Shown in pieces: positions 48,306-58,447 of a DNA stretch of 64,000 nt (its first letter is position 1; each line of letters begins with the position of its first letter). The position numbers were made by a program, and so were the translations under genes. The notes below the pieces were generated by a model that was given only the letters and a program-made list of their open reading frames with translations, did not search any database and was not told the DNA's origin. The stretch comes from Massilibacteroides sp. (GTDB lineage Bacteria; Bacteroidota; Bacteroidia; Bacteroidales; Tannerellaceae): contig JAQVZS010000002.1 in NCBI GenBank assembly GCA_028708075.1, forward strand, positions 1-64,000, in the 5' to 3' direction.

Positions 48306-49835
48306 ATGGATATTTTAACAAAATCGCTCTCTTTGTTTTTTAGAAACAGATTAAAAGAAATAGATTCGTTTGCCAGAAAGGCGGACGAGATACAACATAA
48401 ACAATTAAAGCGTCTTTTGTCTGCGGCGAAAGAGACGGAGTGGGGTAGAAGATATGATTATAAGTCTATTCTTTCTTATTCCGAGTTCAAAAAGCGGATC
48501 CCTCTTCAATCGTATGAAGATATTAAGCCTTTTGTCAATAGGATGATCAACGGAGAGAAAAATATCCTTTGGCCTTCGTCTGTTCGTTGGTATGCCAAAA
48601 GTAGTGGGACGACTAACGAACGGAGTAAGTTCCTTCCGATTACTCACGAAATACTTCAGGATTGTCATTATCAAGGGGGATACGATAGTGTTGCCTTGTA
48701 TTTAAGAAATAATCCACAAAGTCGTTTTTTTAGAGGAAAAGGATTGATTTTAGGAGGCAGCCATAGTCCTTCTCCATTAAATCATGAAGCACATTGCGGA
48801 GATTTGTCTGCCGTTTTGCTTCAAAATCTTAGTCCGATGATTAATTGGATACGTGTTCCCTCCAAAAAAATCATTTTAATGGATGAATGGGAGAGCAAGA
48901 TGAAAGCTATCGTCGAAAATACATATAATAAAAATGTCAATAATCTGTCTGGCGTACCCTCCTGGATGTTAGTATTGATTAAGGCCGTACTCCAAAAGAC
49001 AGGGCGTGAATATCTGACGGAGGTCTGGCCGAATATCGAAGTTTTTTTTCACGGAGGAATTAGTTTCGAACCCTATCGGGAGCAGTATAGAGCTTTGATT
49101 CCGACTGATCGGATGCATTATGTTGAAACGTACAATGCTTCGGAAGGTTTTTTTGGTATTCAGAGTGATCTTACGGATAACAGTATGCTGCTCATGTTGG
49201 ACTACGGAATTTTCTATGAGTTCATTTCCGTGAATGAATTGGAAGCCCCCAATCCGTCTGTCATCCCTTTAGAAGCTGTGGAAACCGGAAAGAATTATGC
49301 GATGGTCATTACGACTTCCGGAGGTTTGTGGCGGTATCTTATCGGTGATACCGTACGTTTTACTTCCGTCCTCCCGTATAAATTCGTTATCTCTGGCAGG
49401 ACAAAACATTACATTAATGCTTTTGGAGAGGAGTTGATGATCGATAATGCCGACAAAGCGTTGAGCAGATCATGCAAAGAAACGGGAGCGATTGTAAAAG
49501 AGTATACGGTTGCCCCGTTATTTTTTTTAGAACGGGCAAAGGGGCGTCATCAATGGTTTATCGAATTCGAAAAAAAACCGACTGTTCCGTTTTCAGAGTT
49601 TGCAACTCTTTTGGACAAGCATTTAAAAGAACTGAACTCGGATTACGACGCTAAGCGATATAAAGAGATTTCACTTATGGATCCAGAAATAATTGTGGCA
49701 CATCCGGGGGTTTTTTATCGTTGGCTGAAAGAGAAGGGGAAACTTGGAGGGCAACATAAAATTCCTCGTTTGAACAACGACCGAAAACACATTGAAGAAC
49801 TGTTGGCTATTAATCAGAACCTGAATGAAAAGTAG
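48306..49835 (+). CDS. GH3 auxin-responsive-promoter family (acyl-adenylate-forming) protein
   Basis: ETEWGRRYDYKSILSYSEFKKRIPLQSYEDIKPFVNRM, WYAKSSGTTNERSKFLPIT, YNASEGFFGIQ. Confidence 0.93.
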   Translation: MDILTKSLSLFFRNRLKEIDSFARKADEIQHKQLKRLLSAAKETEWGRRYDYKSILSYSEFKKRIPLQSYEDIKPFVNRMINGEKNILWPSSVRWYAKSSGTTNERSKFLPITHEILQDCHYQGGYDSVALYLRNNPQSRFFRGKGLILGGSHSPSPLNHEAHCGDLSAVLLQNLSPMINWIRVPSKKIILMDEWESKMKAIVENTYNKNVNNLSGVPSWMLVLIKAVLQKTGREYLTEVWPNIEVFFHGGISFEPYREQYRALIPTDRMHYVETYNASEGFFGIQSDLTDNSMLLMLDYGIFYEFISVNELEAPNPSVIPLEAVETGKNYAMVITTSGGLWRYLIGDTVRFTSVLPYKFVISGRTKHYINAFGEELMIDNADKALSRSCKETGAIVKEYTVAPLFFLERAKGRHQWFIEFEKKPTVPFSEFATLLDKHLKELNSDYDAKRYKEISLMDPEIIVAHPGVFYRWLKEKGKLGGQHKIPRLNNDRKHIEELLAINQNLNEK

Positions 49836-50611
49836 ATTCCGCTTCCGTAAGAAGAAAAGGAAGGGGTCAGAACAAGCTGCTTTGCGACTTTCTCGTTGAC
49901 CTGCTTTGCGATGAAATTACGGATAGGAAAGTAAGTCAGGTATGACAGTTCGACCGAAAGGATTCCAATGCCGGCACCAGCTAATGTATCTGAAATCCAA
50001 TGGCGATTGTTGTAAATACGCGAAATGCCGACCAACGTAGCCATCGCGTATCCGGCGTAACCGAGTGCCGGGGCGCTATCTTTAAATTCTTTATACGCCA
50101 GATGAGCGCCCAGAAAAGCATTCGCTGTATGTCCCGAAGGGAAAGAATAAGGAGCGCCGTCGGGTCTTGTCTCATCTATCGTATTTTTCAGTCCGTGTAC
50201 CATCCCCGCGTTGAAGCCTTCTGCCAGCGCCAATAGGAAAAACTGGTCTACAAAATTATGTTTTTCTTTTGCGAAAATATCACAAACAAAAACCCAGCCG
50301 AACATACCCCATTCCATGTAATCGTCAACCCGTATTCGTTTAACCGATTTTTTTCGCGAGAATAGATGGAAATCCGACCAACCGTCCACGACCGTTCCCA
50401 GAATCCCTGTGGCAATCAACGACGTCGGAAGGATCAGTTTTTTTGCATTAAATGAGTAATGAATAATCGGCATTTTCTCTTTCTTTTCGATCTGTACGGT
50501 TGTTTGTTCGATCGACAAGCTGTCTAAAGGTATAAGCGGGAAAACCTTCAAACTACATAAGAAGGTAAATAATAGAAATAAAGCGATCCTTGTGTGTATA
50601 CGGTGATTCAT
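49814..50611 (-). CDS. PAP2-family phosphatase
   Basis: KNTIDETRPDGAPYSFPSGHTANAFLGAHLAYKEF, GISRIYNNRHWISDTLAGAGIG. Confidence 0.93.
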   Translation of the reverse strand: MNHRIHTRIALFLLFTFLCSLKVFPLIPLDSLSIEQTTVQIEKKEKMPIIHYSFNAKKLILPTSLIATGILGTVVDGWSDFHLFSRKKSVKRIRVDDYMEWGMFGWVFVCDIFAKEKHNFVDQFFLLALAEGFNAGMVHGLKNTIDETRPDGAPYSFPSGHTANAFLGAHLAYKEFKDSAPALGYAGYAMATLVGISRIYNNRHWISDTLAGAGIGILSVELSYLTYFPIRNFIAKQVNEKVAKQLVLTPSFSSYGSGIYFSFRF

Positions 50612-50617
50612 GCGTGC

Positions 50618-50625
50618 AAAGATAT
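50618..50625 (-). promoter_or_regulatory. -7 element TATCTTTG upstream of the PAP2 gene
   Basis: caaagata on + is a perfect TAnnTTTG on -. Confidence 0.4.
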
Positions 50626-50638
50626 ACAGATTATTCCT

Positions 50639-50646
50639 ATATTTGT
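50639..50646 (+). promoter_or_regulatory. -7 element TATATTTG upstream of cysS
   Basis: Perfect TAnnTTTG 25 nt from the cysS ATG. Confidence 0.5.
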
Positions 50647-50670
50647 ATTTCTTATTAAAGACGATATAAT

Positions 50671-52146
50671 ATGGAACATCCGTTGATTATTTATAACACA
50701 TTGACCCGGAAGAAAGAACAGTTCGTACCTCTCCATGCGCCGCATGTGGGATTGTATGTTTGCGGTCCAACGGTTTACGGCGACGGACATTTGGGGCATG
50801 CCCGTCCGGCGATTACGTTTGATATTCTTTTTCGTTATCTTCGTCACCTCGGCTATAAAGTTCGTTATGTGCGCAATATTACGGATGTCGGACATTTGGA
50901 ACATGACGCGGATAGCGGAGAAGATAAGATTGCGAAAAAAGCCCGGCTCGAACAACTTGAGCCGATGGAAGTCGTGCAATACTATTCGAACCGCTACCAT
51001 AAGGCAATGGAAGCGTTGAACGTGCTTCCTCCAAGTATCGAACCGCAGGCTTCCGGACATATTATCGAACAAATCGAATTGGTGAAACGCATACTCGAAA
51101 ACGGATTTGCCTATGAAAGTGAGGGTTCGGTTTATTTCGATGTTGTAAAATACAACAGCAAGCATCATTATGGCATTCTTTCCGGACGGAATGTGGAAGA
51201 TATGCTCAATACCACCCGCGAACTGGATGGTCAGGAAGAGAAACATAATCCGATTGATTTTGCACTTTGGAAGAAAGCTCAGCCGGAACACATTATGAGA
51301 TGGCCGTCTCCCTGGGGAGACGGTTTCCCCGGGTGGCACTGCGAATGTACGGCAATGGGGAAAAAATATCTCGGCGAGCATTTCGATATTCATGGTGGCG
51401 GGATGGACTTGGTCTTTCCGCATCACGAATGCGAGATTGCTCAGGCAGTCGCTTCGCAGGGTGACGAGATGGTTCGTTACTGGATGCATAACAATATGAT
51501 AACCGTCAACGGGCAAAAGATGGGAAAATCGTTGGGTAACTTTATCACGCTCGATGAGTTTTTTACCGGCAATCACAAGAAGTTGTCTCAGGCTTATTCG
51601 CCGATGACGATTCGTTTCTTTATCCTTCAGGCCCATTACCGCAGTACAGTCGATTTTAGCAACGAAGCCCTGAAAGCCTCTGAAAGAGGATTATCCCGTC
51701 TATTGGAGGCCTATGCCGGCTTGCAAAAGATTATTCCAACGGAAACGTCCAGTATAGAAAAGCAAGGGTTCCGAACGAAATGTTACGAGGCGATGAACGA
51801 CGATTTGAATACGCCGATTGTCATTTCCCATCTTTTTGATGCGGCAAGAGTAATCAATACGGTGAAAGATGGAAAAGGAACGCTTTCTGCGGCTGATTTA
51901 CAGGAATTGAAGGACGTTTTTGATTTGTTTTTATTCGATCTCCTTGGGATACGGAATGAAGTATCGGAAGGCGGAAATGCGTACGAAGCTTTTGGAAAAG
52001 CTGTGGATTTATTGCTTTCTATCCGTCAACAGGCTAAACAAAATAAAGATTGGGCTACTTCAGACAAGATCAGAAATGAATTGATTGAAATAGGTTTTGA
52101 AATAAAGGATACGAAAGACGGTGCCGAATGGAAATTCGGACAATAA
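50671..52146 (+). CDS. cysS: Cysteinyl-tRNA synthetase
   Basis: [84 protein letters not shown]. Confidence 0.98.
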   Translation: MEHPLIIYNTLTRKKEQFVPLHAPHVGLYVCGPTVYGDGHLGHARPAITFDILFRYLRHLGYKVRYVRNITDVGHLEHDADSGEDKIAKKARLEQLEPMEVVQYYSNRYHKAMEALNVLPPSIEPQASGHIIEQIELVKRILENGFAYESEGSVYFDVVKYNSKHHYGILSGRNVEDMLNTTRELDGQEEKHNPIDFALWKKAQPEHIMRWPSPWGDGFPGWHCECTAMGKKYLGEHFDIHGGGMDLVFPHHECEIAQAVASQGDEMVRYWMHNNMITVNGQKMGKSLGNFITLDEFFTGNHKKLSQAYSPMTIRFFILQAHYRSTVDFSNEALKASERGLSRLLEAYAGLQKIIPTETSSIEKQGFRTKCYEAMNDDLNTPIVISHLFDAARVINTVKDGKGTLSAADLQELKDVFDLFLFDLLGIRNEVSEGGNAYEAFGKAVDLLLSIRQQAKQNKDWATSDKIRNELIEIGFEIKDTKDGAEWKFGQ

Positions 52147-52155
52147 GCAATTTTT

Positions 52156-53043
52156 CTATTTCCTGTTTTTGGAGATTACGATACGGCAGTTGAGCGGGTA
52201 TTTTAGTCCTGACGAGGTGCTGTAATAGGCTTCTCCTGCTCCCAGTTTCAATTTGGCGCGGATTTTAATGGGGATGCGGTTTTCGTCATCCCCGATCCAT
52301 ATTTCTGCCGCCGATTCGTTTTGTTCGAACACTTCGTCATAAATATCCATCGAAAAATAACGAGTCTTATATTTCACGTTATTCCGTTCTAGAATTGCCT
52401 GTCCTTTGTAATGGAAACTGACGTTCACGACATCTCTACCGATCATTACCTGGAAAGAGAATCGATCGCCGATCGTCATTCCGGTAAAATTCAGTGAACG
52501 TAAATAAAGCACTGAACTCATTAGGTCAAATACACATCCTTCTGATGTTAGGGTCGTGTCGATTTTTACGTGTGTTGGCGTATATCGCAGCGAATGTGCG
52601 CTGACATTATCGTTCAGGTAAGAAAACGTCAACTGGTCGATGGAATAATATCCGCCTTCGTTCGAGTTCTTTATGCCCCGCAGCAGGCGCATATTTATGT
52701 CGTGAAAGCTAGCCAACGTATCGCGCATTTTGTAGATCGACTCGAAGAGCCCTGTGGTGCGGAACAGCAGCCTGTAACTGTATCCCGGCATATTGTCTTC
52801 GTTTGTTTCGTAAAAGTCTATCGAGGCTTGTCCCGCTTTCGGCATCAAGATTCCCCATTTGAAATAGATCACATAATCCACATTTTCACCTGTAACAAAC
52901 GGTTTATTCTCGAACCGGCATTGGGCGGACACATTTTCTTGCAAGCTCCATAAAAGACAAACGATCAAGAAAAATCCGAACTTAAAATCGGAGGCCGGAT
53001 ATCCCTGAACTACTTGTAGACGAACTGTTCTGTTTTCCTTCAT
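52156..53043 (-). CDS. DUF3108 domain-containing protein
   Basis: VDYVIYFKWGILMPKAGQASIDF, signal peptide, ENRIPIKIRAKLKLGAGEAYYSTSSGLKYPL. Start placed at MKENRTV (53043). Confidence 0.8.
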   Translation of the reverse strand: MKENRTVRLQVVQGYPASDFKFGFFLIVCLLWSLQENVSAQCRFENKPFVTGENVDYVIYFKWGILMPKAGQASIDFYETNEDNMPGYSYRLLFRTTGLFESIYKMRDTLASFHDINMRLLRGIKNSNEGGYYSIDQLTFSYLNDNVSAHSLRYTPTHVKIDTTLTSEGCVFDLMSSVLYLRSLNFTGMTIGDRFSFQVMIGRDVVNVSFHYKGQAILERNNVKYKTRYFSMDIYDEVFEQNESAAEIWIGDDENRIPIKIRAKLKLGAGEAYYSTSSGLKYPLNCRIVISKNRK

Positions 53044-54889
53044 TCTTATAATCTCTCTTGGGCTTTGAAACCTCTTTGGGTTTATTTTTAGTGATCTCCA
53101 TCGGTTTCTGACGTTCAATGGGTATAGCCGATATGTTCCACGACTCTTCTACGTCCCAGTTTTGCATCACGTCGAACATTTTGGGGCAATAATAGACTTT
53201 TTCGGGTTGTTTTCTGTCTTCAAAATTACCGGTATCCCATTTCCCGTTTTCGTTGGTATCGACAATAAGTCGGGCATAATATTTGTCCGGTTTCAAGTCC
53301 ATAAACAAGGCTCCACCGTCTTTTACTGACGCCCTTCGAATGGGTGTGTCACTGTTGTTCAGCAATTCAACAAAAGCGGGGAACTCGACGCCTTCGATAT
53401 TGATATATAAGTTCCCGTAATCCTCTTTTTTCTTAATTTTAAAGGTTGCGGTAAACGGTTCGTTCCATTTCCCATAGACACTTTTAATGATTGCGGAGTC
53501 AACCGAGAGACGGTATTCTTCTCCGTAATTCCATTTTCTGCGAATAAAATAAGCTAACGAGTTGGTGGAATCCGGGAAACTCTCGATCTCAGCCGGTATC
53601 CATACCGTATCTTGCTTCTGATCCAGAAGAAACCATTCTTTTGAAAAATCAAATACCGGTTCGCTAAATTCGATATGCAAGGTGTCGAAAATATCCATAG
53701 ATTCCGGAGCATAAATATTCATCCCCAAAGCAACGGGCTTTTCTTCTTCGTTTTTTTTCTTTTTGTCGTTTGGCCTGCGGCGCATGACGAATTGTAATGT
53801 ATCGGTCTGTGCTTGCTGGATATTTAGCGAATCACTTTTCGGATAGGTTAATTTGAAGGATAAGGTATCGCGCATAAGCAGGGACAGATCGGTGATCCAA
53901 TAATTGATTTGTGTATTGTTGTTCAACGCTTGCATAAAAAACCAGCAGCTATCTCCCGGTGTGAAGTTCAGCGGAATCGGAATCGGAACGGTATCTAAGG
54001 AGGTGTTAAAGGTCAGTACACCCAACTGCTCTTGAGGGCGTTCTATTTTTTGTAAATACTGGCGGGCGAAATTTTCCTTAAACAGGAAAAGCTGGATATC
54101 GTCCGGCAAGAAGCGTGTGTAAGGAACGGTCATGATAGAGTCTATGGTTAACGTGTCTTTCCATATTGTATCCTGGCGGGTTGTCAATTCAAAAGTTGTG
54201 GCAAAGGTTGAATCGTGAAACGCGATTTCTTCCCCTGGCTGATCGAATTTGAAATCTCGGTTTGCGTCGTTCAAGGCGTATATCCGGTAGGTTCCTTCTG
54301 TAATATTGCGGATGGTGAAGTGTCCTTTATCATTGGTTTTAGTTGTCCGAAGGAACGGGGTTTTTACAAATGCCGAATCATGTAAATCGCTATGTAAACC
54401 GACGATAATACCCGGCATAGGCTCCAGATTTTCCGCGTTTAGCAAGATTCCGGATACTTCCAGCGTATCGATCACGTCACCAGTGGAAAACGCGAAGGAG
54501 AAATTTTGCAGCACATTTTTTTCGTTATTGTCGGCAATGGAATTTGTGAAATCAATCGTATAGGTAGTGTTTTCTTTTAATGTATCTTTCAATTCGATCG
54601 TGATTTTACGTCCGTTCGGACGGATAGAAGGCATACCCAATTGTGGAGGAGTGATAATTACATTTTCAGAGGGTTGCTCCACCTGAATCAGTTCGTCAAA
54701 CAACATTTCTATCTTGTTCCCTTTATAATTCGTTTGGTTGGGTGATGGTATGCTACTGATAAACTTCGGTGGTGTTTCATCGTAAGGTCCTCCATTTGGT
54801 GACGCGATGTTGGCACATGCATATAGCAGCAAACTGAGCAGACATCCGCACGACAACGAGAAATAGATTCTTATATTTCTATATTTCAT
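52982..54889 (-). CDS. Ig-like (SbsA-type) domain lipoprotein
   Basis: Lipobox LLYACANIASPNGGPYDETPPKFISSIPSPNQTNYKGNKIEMLFDELIQVEQPSENVIITPP. Confidence 0.88.
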   Translation of the reverse strand: MKYRNIRIYFSLSCGCLLSLLLYACANIASPNGGPYDETPPKFISSIPSPNQTNYKGNKIEMLFDELIQVEQPSENVIITPPQLGMPSIRPNGRKITIELKDTLKENTTYTIDFTNSIADNNEKNVLQNFSFAFSTGDVIDTLEVSGILLNAENLEPMPGIIVGLHSDLHDSAFVKTPFLRTTKTNDKGHFTIRNITEGTYRIYALNDANRDFKFDQPGEEIAFHDSTFATTFELTTRQDTIWKDTLTIDSIMTVPYTRFLPDDIQLFLFKENFARQYLQKIERPQEQLGVLTFNTSLDTVPIPIPLNFTPGDSCWFFMQALNNNTQINYWITDLSLLMRDTLSFKLTYPKSDSLNIQQAQTDTLQFVMRRRPNDKKKKNEEEKPVALGMNIYAPESMDIFDTLHIEFSEPVFDFSKEWFLLDQKQDTVWIPAEIESFPDSTNSLAYFIRRKWNYGEEYRLSVDSAIIKSVYGKWNEPFTATFKIKKKEDYGNLYINIEGVEFPAFVELLNNSDTPIRRASVKDGGALFMDLKPDKYYARLIVDTNENGKWDTGNFEDRKQPEKVYYCPKMFDVMQNWDVEESWNISAIPIERQKPMEITKNKPKEVSKPKRDYKNEGKQNSSSTSSSGISGLRF

Positions 54890-54985
54890 TTATTGTTATG
54901 TTTCGAAAAGCAAAAATAGGGAAAATACCAGCATTGTCCCCTTAGTCCACGGCGAAATAATATTTCTTAACGACAATAGGGTTTT

Positions 54986-56263
54986 TTATTCTGATTGGTG
55001 TTTAGTTTTAAGGAAGAGATAGCCGATTCTGCAATACATGCATTTCTTTTTTTCGCAATATTCGCGTTTTAATTGTATTACGGCCTGCGAATCGGCTGCG
55101 TTTTTGATGTTGACGCCAGCTTTTTCGAAGAGACGAATAATTGCATTCTGTTCTGCGGGGAGGCGTTCCTGTAGCTGGATTGCGCGTTCGCAAAATTCGA
55201 GTTTGTTTTTTTCCTTTCCATAGGCGAAGAAAATAGAGGCGACGGTGTTGATCATGAGTATGTTGATCGCATTTTCACCGAGCATTTTAGGTTTAGTGGG
55301 GGATTTGTGCCGGAAACTGTAATGTTCCGACCAGTAGTCGGACGGAAGCAAACGAAAAAAAGCTCTTATTTCGTTGATTGTCTGAGCTTCCAATAGTTGC
55401 GAAAAAAGCTTGTCGTACGTAAACCAGAGCATGGCTAACTGGGCGAGTTTAATGGGTGGAAAACCGGATGGGTACGTTCGGAAGTTTTTAAACCGGGACG
55501 CATCTAAGGGTGTTAACCCGTATTTATGGGCAAGAAAACGATATTCCCGTTTTAAAAAACGATAATAGTCGTCGTCGTTTTCGGCTTCCAACAGTCCGGC
55601 TTGCCCGAAGAATAATGCTTCTACCTGCGAAATACTATTTCGGTGTTTTAGGATATAGTGAAACGGCAGGCTGTCGGCCAACTGTTGAAAAGCGTCGCTG
55701 TTTAGCCCGAAACCGAAATTACGTGTGAGTAAAATATAAAAGACTTCGTTCCAGTCTTCTTCTTTTTGTTTGAGGAGAGTGAAGATCATTTGCGTTTTTC
55801 GTTCCAATCGTTCGCTTGTCAGTGCGTTGAGCCATGCGGTTATCAGGAATGAATCTGTTGTTTTCAGGGTAGCAAAGCAGGGGAGGGGCTGTTCCGATTC
55901 GAACAGGTGCTGTATGTTTTCCCGGATATAATCGGGTATGGGCAAAATAAGTTGTGGTATTTTTTCGCCGTTGGAACGGTATACAACCGCGTCGTTGTCA
56001 TTTACGACATGCAAAATGACCGCGTCGTAGGCTTTGTCTCGATGATGATGATGTTTGACCCAGTCCGATGCTCGCTCATGTATTTCTATACTTCCCGCCC
56101 AAACAGTTTTTCCTGTTTTGATTTTTGCGTTGAAGAAGTCAGGCCCCGCGTCGGTATTGAGTATTCCCGGATCGATTACTGTGATTTCTTTTCCTTCGGT
56201 AGTAATTAATGCGGAAGAAGCATAAAGTTTATATTTCCAGACATAAAGTAACAAACGTTCCAT
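54986..56263 (-). CDS. DUF2851 family protein
   Basis: GPDFFNAKIKTGKTVWAGSIEIHERASDWVKHHHHRDKAYDAVILHVVNDND. Confidence 0.9.
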   Translation of the reverse strand: MERLLLYVWKYKLYASSALITTEGKEITVIDPGILNTDAGPDFFNAKIKTGKTVWAGSIEIHERASDWVKHHHHRDKAYDAVILHVVNDNDAVVYRSNGEKIPQLILPIPDYIRENIQHLFESEQPLPCFATLKTTDSFLITAWLNALTSERLERKTQMIFTLLKQKEEDWNEVFYILLTRNFGFGLNSDAFQQLADSLPFHYILKHRNSISQVEALFFGQAGLLEAENDDDYYRFLKREYRFLAHKYGLTPLDASRFKNFRTYPSGFPPIKLAQLAMLWFTYDKLFSQLLEAQTINEIRAFFRLLPSDYWSEHYSFRHKSPTKPKMLGENAINILMINTVASIFFAYGKEKNKLEFCERAIQLQERLPAEQNAIIRLFEKAGVNIKNAADSQAVIQLKREYCEKKKCMYCRIGYLFLKTKHQSE

Positions 56264-56331
56264 TTTTTCACAGTTAAGATTTTGATTGCAAAGCTAACGG
56301 AAAAATGTTAAGCTTATGTTTTTCAAAGAAT

Positions 56332-56369
56332 GAAAAAAGGATCGTTTTGCGAAAAAACAATCCTTTTCC
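56332..56369 (-). terminator. Rho-independent-type terminator downstream of the Mrp gene
   Basis: Minus-strand hairpin GGATTGTTTTTTCGCAAAACGATCC followed by TTTTTT. Confidence 0.65.
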
Positions 56370-56392
56370 CTTTTTTATTGAGCTTACAACCT

Positions 56393-57502
56393 TTATTTTA
56401 CGGTAATTTCCACTTTTTGAGTTGGTGCCTGATTGCGATTGCGCTCTTCTATCTTGCTGACAATGTTTTCTGCCAAAGCACGGAAAGCGGCGCCGGTGAT
56501 AGTTTCCGGATTGAGAGCTACTGGTCTACCGCTGTCGCCACCGTCACAAATGCTTTGTACAATTGGGATCTGACCTAACAGCGGTACGTTCAGCTCTTCC
56601 GCCAGACGTTTACACCCTTCTTTTCCAAAGATATAGTATTTGTTTTCCGGCAATTCCGCCGGTGTAAACCAAGCCATGTTTTCGATCAATCCCAGAACTG
56701 GTACGTTAATCTTCTCGCCGGTAAACATGCTGATCCCTTTGCGCGCGTCGGATAAAGCGACTTCTTGCGGGGTACTGACTACGATCGCGCCCGTTATTCC
56801 GAGTGTTTGAACCATCGTCAGGTGAATGTCGCTCGTCCCCGGTGGTAGGTCAATCAGAAAATAATCCAGTTCGCCCCAGTTGGCATCTCGGATCAGTTGT
56901 TTTAGCGCATTGCTGGCCATTGCTCCGCGCCATAACACGGCATCGTTTTTATTCACGAAGAAACCGATTGAAAGCAATTTGACCCCATAATTTTCCGCAG
57001 GTTGAATTAATTCCCGCCCGTTTACATCGGTCATGTAAGGACGAGCGTCTTCTACGTGGAACATTTTGGGTTGTGACGGACCGAAAATATCGGCGTCAAG
57101 CAATCCTACTTTATATCCCAAACCGGTCAGTGCTACCGCCAGATTGGCGGCGACAGTACTTTTACCTACTCCGCCTTTTCCGGAAGAAATGGCGATGGTG
57201 TTTTTAACTCCGGGCAAGAGTTTCTCCGCTTCCGGATGTATTGGTTCTGGTGCTACGGCGCGAATGTTTCCTTTGATTTCTATATCGGGATTGATATAGG
57301 TCAGAATGGCTGTCTCAGCCGCCTTGAGTACCGACTTGATGAACGGGTCGTTCGGCTTTTCGAAAATGATGGAAAAACTGACTTTCATACCTTCGATACG
57401 AATGTCGTCTTCTATCATCCCAGCAGATACCAGATCTTTGCCTGTTCCAGGATAACGTACTTTTTCAAGTGCGTCCAAAATTAATTTAGGATATAATTTC
57501 AT
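56393..57502 (-). CDS. Mrp/NBP35-family Fe-S carrier ATPase (ApbC-like)
   Basis: AISSGKGGVGKSTVAANLAVALTGLGYKVGLLDADIFGPSQPKMF, FLIDLPPGTSDIHLTMVQ. Confidence 0.95.
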   Translation of the reverse strand: MKLYPKLILDALEKVRYPGTGKDLVSAGMIEDDIRIEGMKVSFSIIFEKPNDPFIKSVLKAAETAILTYINPDIEIKGNIRAVAPEPIHPEAEKLLPGVKNTIAISSGKGGVGKSTVAANLAVALTGLGYKVGLLDADIFGPSQPKMFHVEDARPYMTDVNGRELIQPAENYGVKLLSIGFFVNKNDAVLWRGAMASNALKQLIRDANWGELDYFLIDLPPGTSDIHLTMVQTLGITGAIVVSTPQEVALSDARKGISMFTGEKINVPVLGLIENMAWFTPAELPENKYYIFGKEGCKRLAEELNVPLLGQIPIVQSICDGGDSGRPVALNPETITGAAFRALAENIVSKIEERNRNQAPTQKVEITVK

Positions 57503-57527
57503 GTTATTCCTTGTTTTGTATTGTTAT

Positions 57528-58286
57528 TTATTTGCCGGAGGCCAACGCACTTCTTTTACTTCGGTTAAAGCTGCGGTAGGCATCATAGGCGATTTCTTCT
57601 TCCGGTTCGACCGGTGTTTCACGTTCTTCGCAGATGAAACGGATGTATTTAATATTTAAACCTCTGTCAATCCATTGTTGTTCGTAGTAGGTCTTTATTC
57701 CTAGAATCGGATCGGTGGTACCGCTATGATAGAGATCACCTGTCTGGAAAAGGATTGGATAATGGTTGATTTCCGCCATTTTTGTTGTATAGGTATACAT
57801 GAAATGGCTGTCTGTCTTCAGGTGAATGATTCCGTTTTCAGACAGGATTTCTCGGTATAGTTTCATGAAACGGATAGATGTTAGCCGTTTGTTTAGCTTT
57901 TTCATTTGTGGATCGGGGAAGGTGAGCCATATTTCAGCAACTTCGCCCGGCGCGAAAAAACGGTTAATCAGTTCGATGTGCGTACGGAGAAAGGCGACAT
58001 TTTGCATATCTGCTTCCAACGATTCTTTGGCTCCGCTCCACATACGTGCTCCTTTGATGTCGACACCGATAAAATTTTTATCCGGAAAGAGTCTCGCCAG
58101 TCCGACGGTATATTCTCCTTTCCCGCAACCCAACTCCAATACGATCGGATGGTTATTTTTGAAAAAACATTTGTTCCAGAGTCCTTTCAAATCAAATCCT
58201 TTCGCCTCTAATTCAGAAAATGGATATTGGAAAACATGTGGGTAACCCGCCATCTCATCAAATTTCGCTAATTTATTTTTTCCCAT
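57528..58286 (-). CDS. trmB: tRNA (guanosine(46)-N7)-methyltransferase
   Basis: [55 protein letters not shown]. Confidence 0.95.
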   Translation of the reverse strand: MGKNKLAKFDEMAGYPHVFQYPFSELEAKGFDLKGLWNKCFFKNNHPIVLELGCGKGEYTVGLARLFPDKNFIGVDIKGARMWSGAKESLEADMQNVAFLRTHIELINRFFAPGEVAEIWLTFPDPQMKKLNKRLTSIRFMKLYREILSENGIIHLKTDSHFMYTYTTKMAEINHYPILFQTGDLYHSGTTDPILGIKTYYEQQWIDRGLNIKYIRFICEERETPVEPEEEIAYDAYRSFNRSKRSALASGK

Positions 58287-58290
58287 GGGG

Positions 58291-58298
58291 CAAAGATA
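58291..58298 (-). promoter_or_regulatory. -7 element TATCTTTG upstream of trmB
   Basis: caaagata on +, a perfect TAnnTTTG on -, immediately upstream of the trmB start. Confidence 0.4.
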
Positions 58299-58359
58299 AT
58301 AATATTCGGTTTTTTTGGTTCAATAGGAAAGTGTTTGTGTTTTTTTTATAATGATAAAA

Positions 58360-58400
58360 AACAGGGAAAGAGGTTGATTACTATTCCTCGTTTCCCTGTT
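58360..58400 (-). terminator. Strong terminator after susD
   Basis: AACAGGGAAA / TTTCCCTGTT arms (58360-58369, 58391-58400) plus GAGG/CCTC inner pairing. On the minus strand it is followed by TTTTTT. Confidence 0.8.
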
Positions 58401-58447
58401 AACAATATATGAAACTATTCTATTTCTAGTCGTTTTGTGAAAAAAGG

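Noticed and set aside
50608-51636. 342-aa minus ORF over cysS
   Set aside because: Shadow ORF antisense to cysS, whose motifs are unambiguous.
56041-56053. GATGATGATGATG microsatellite
   Set aside because: Encodes HHHH within the conserved DUF2851 region (DWVKHHHHRDKAYD); normal coding.
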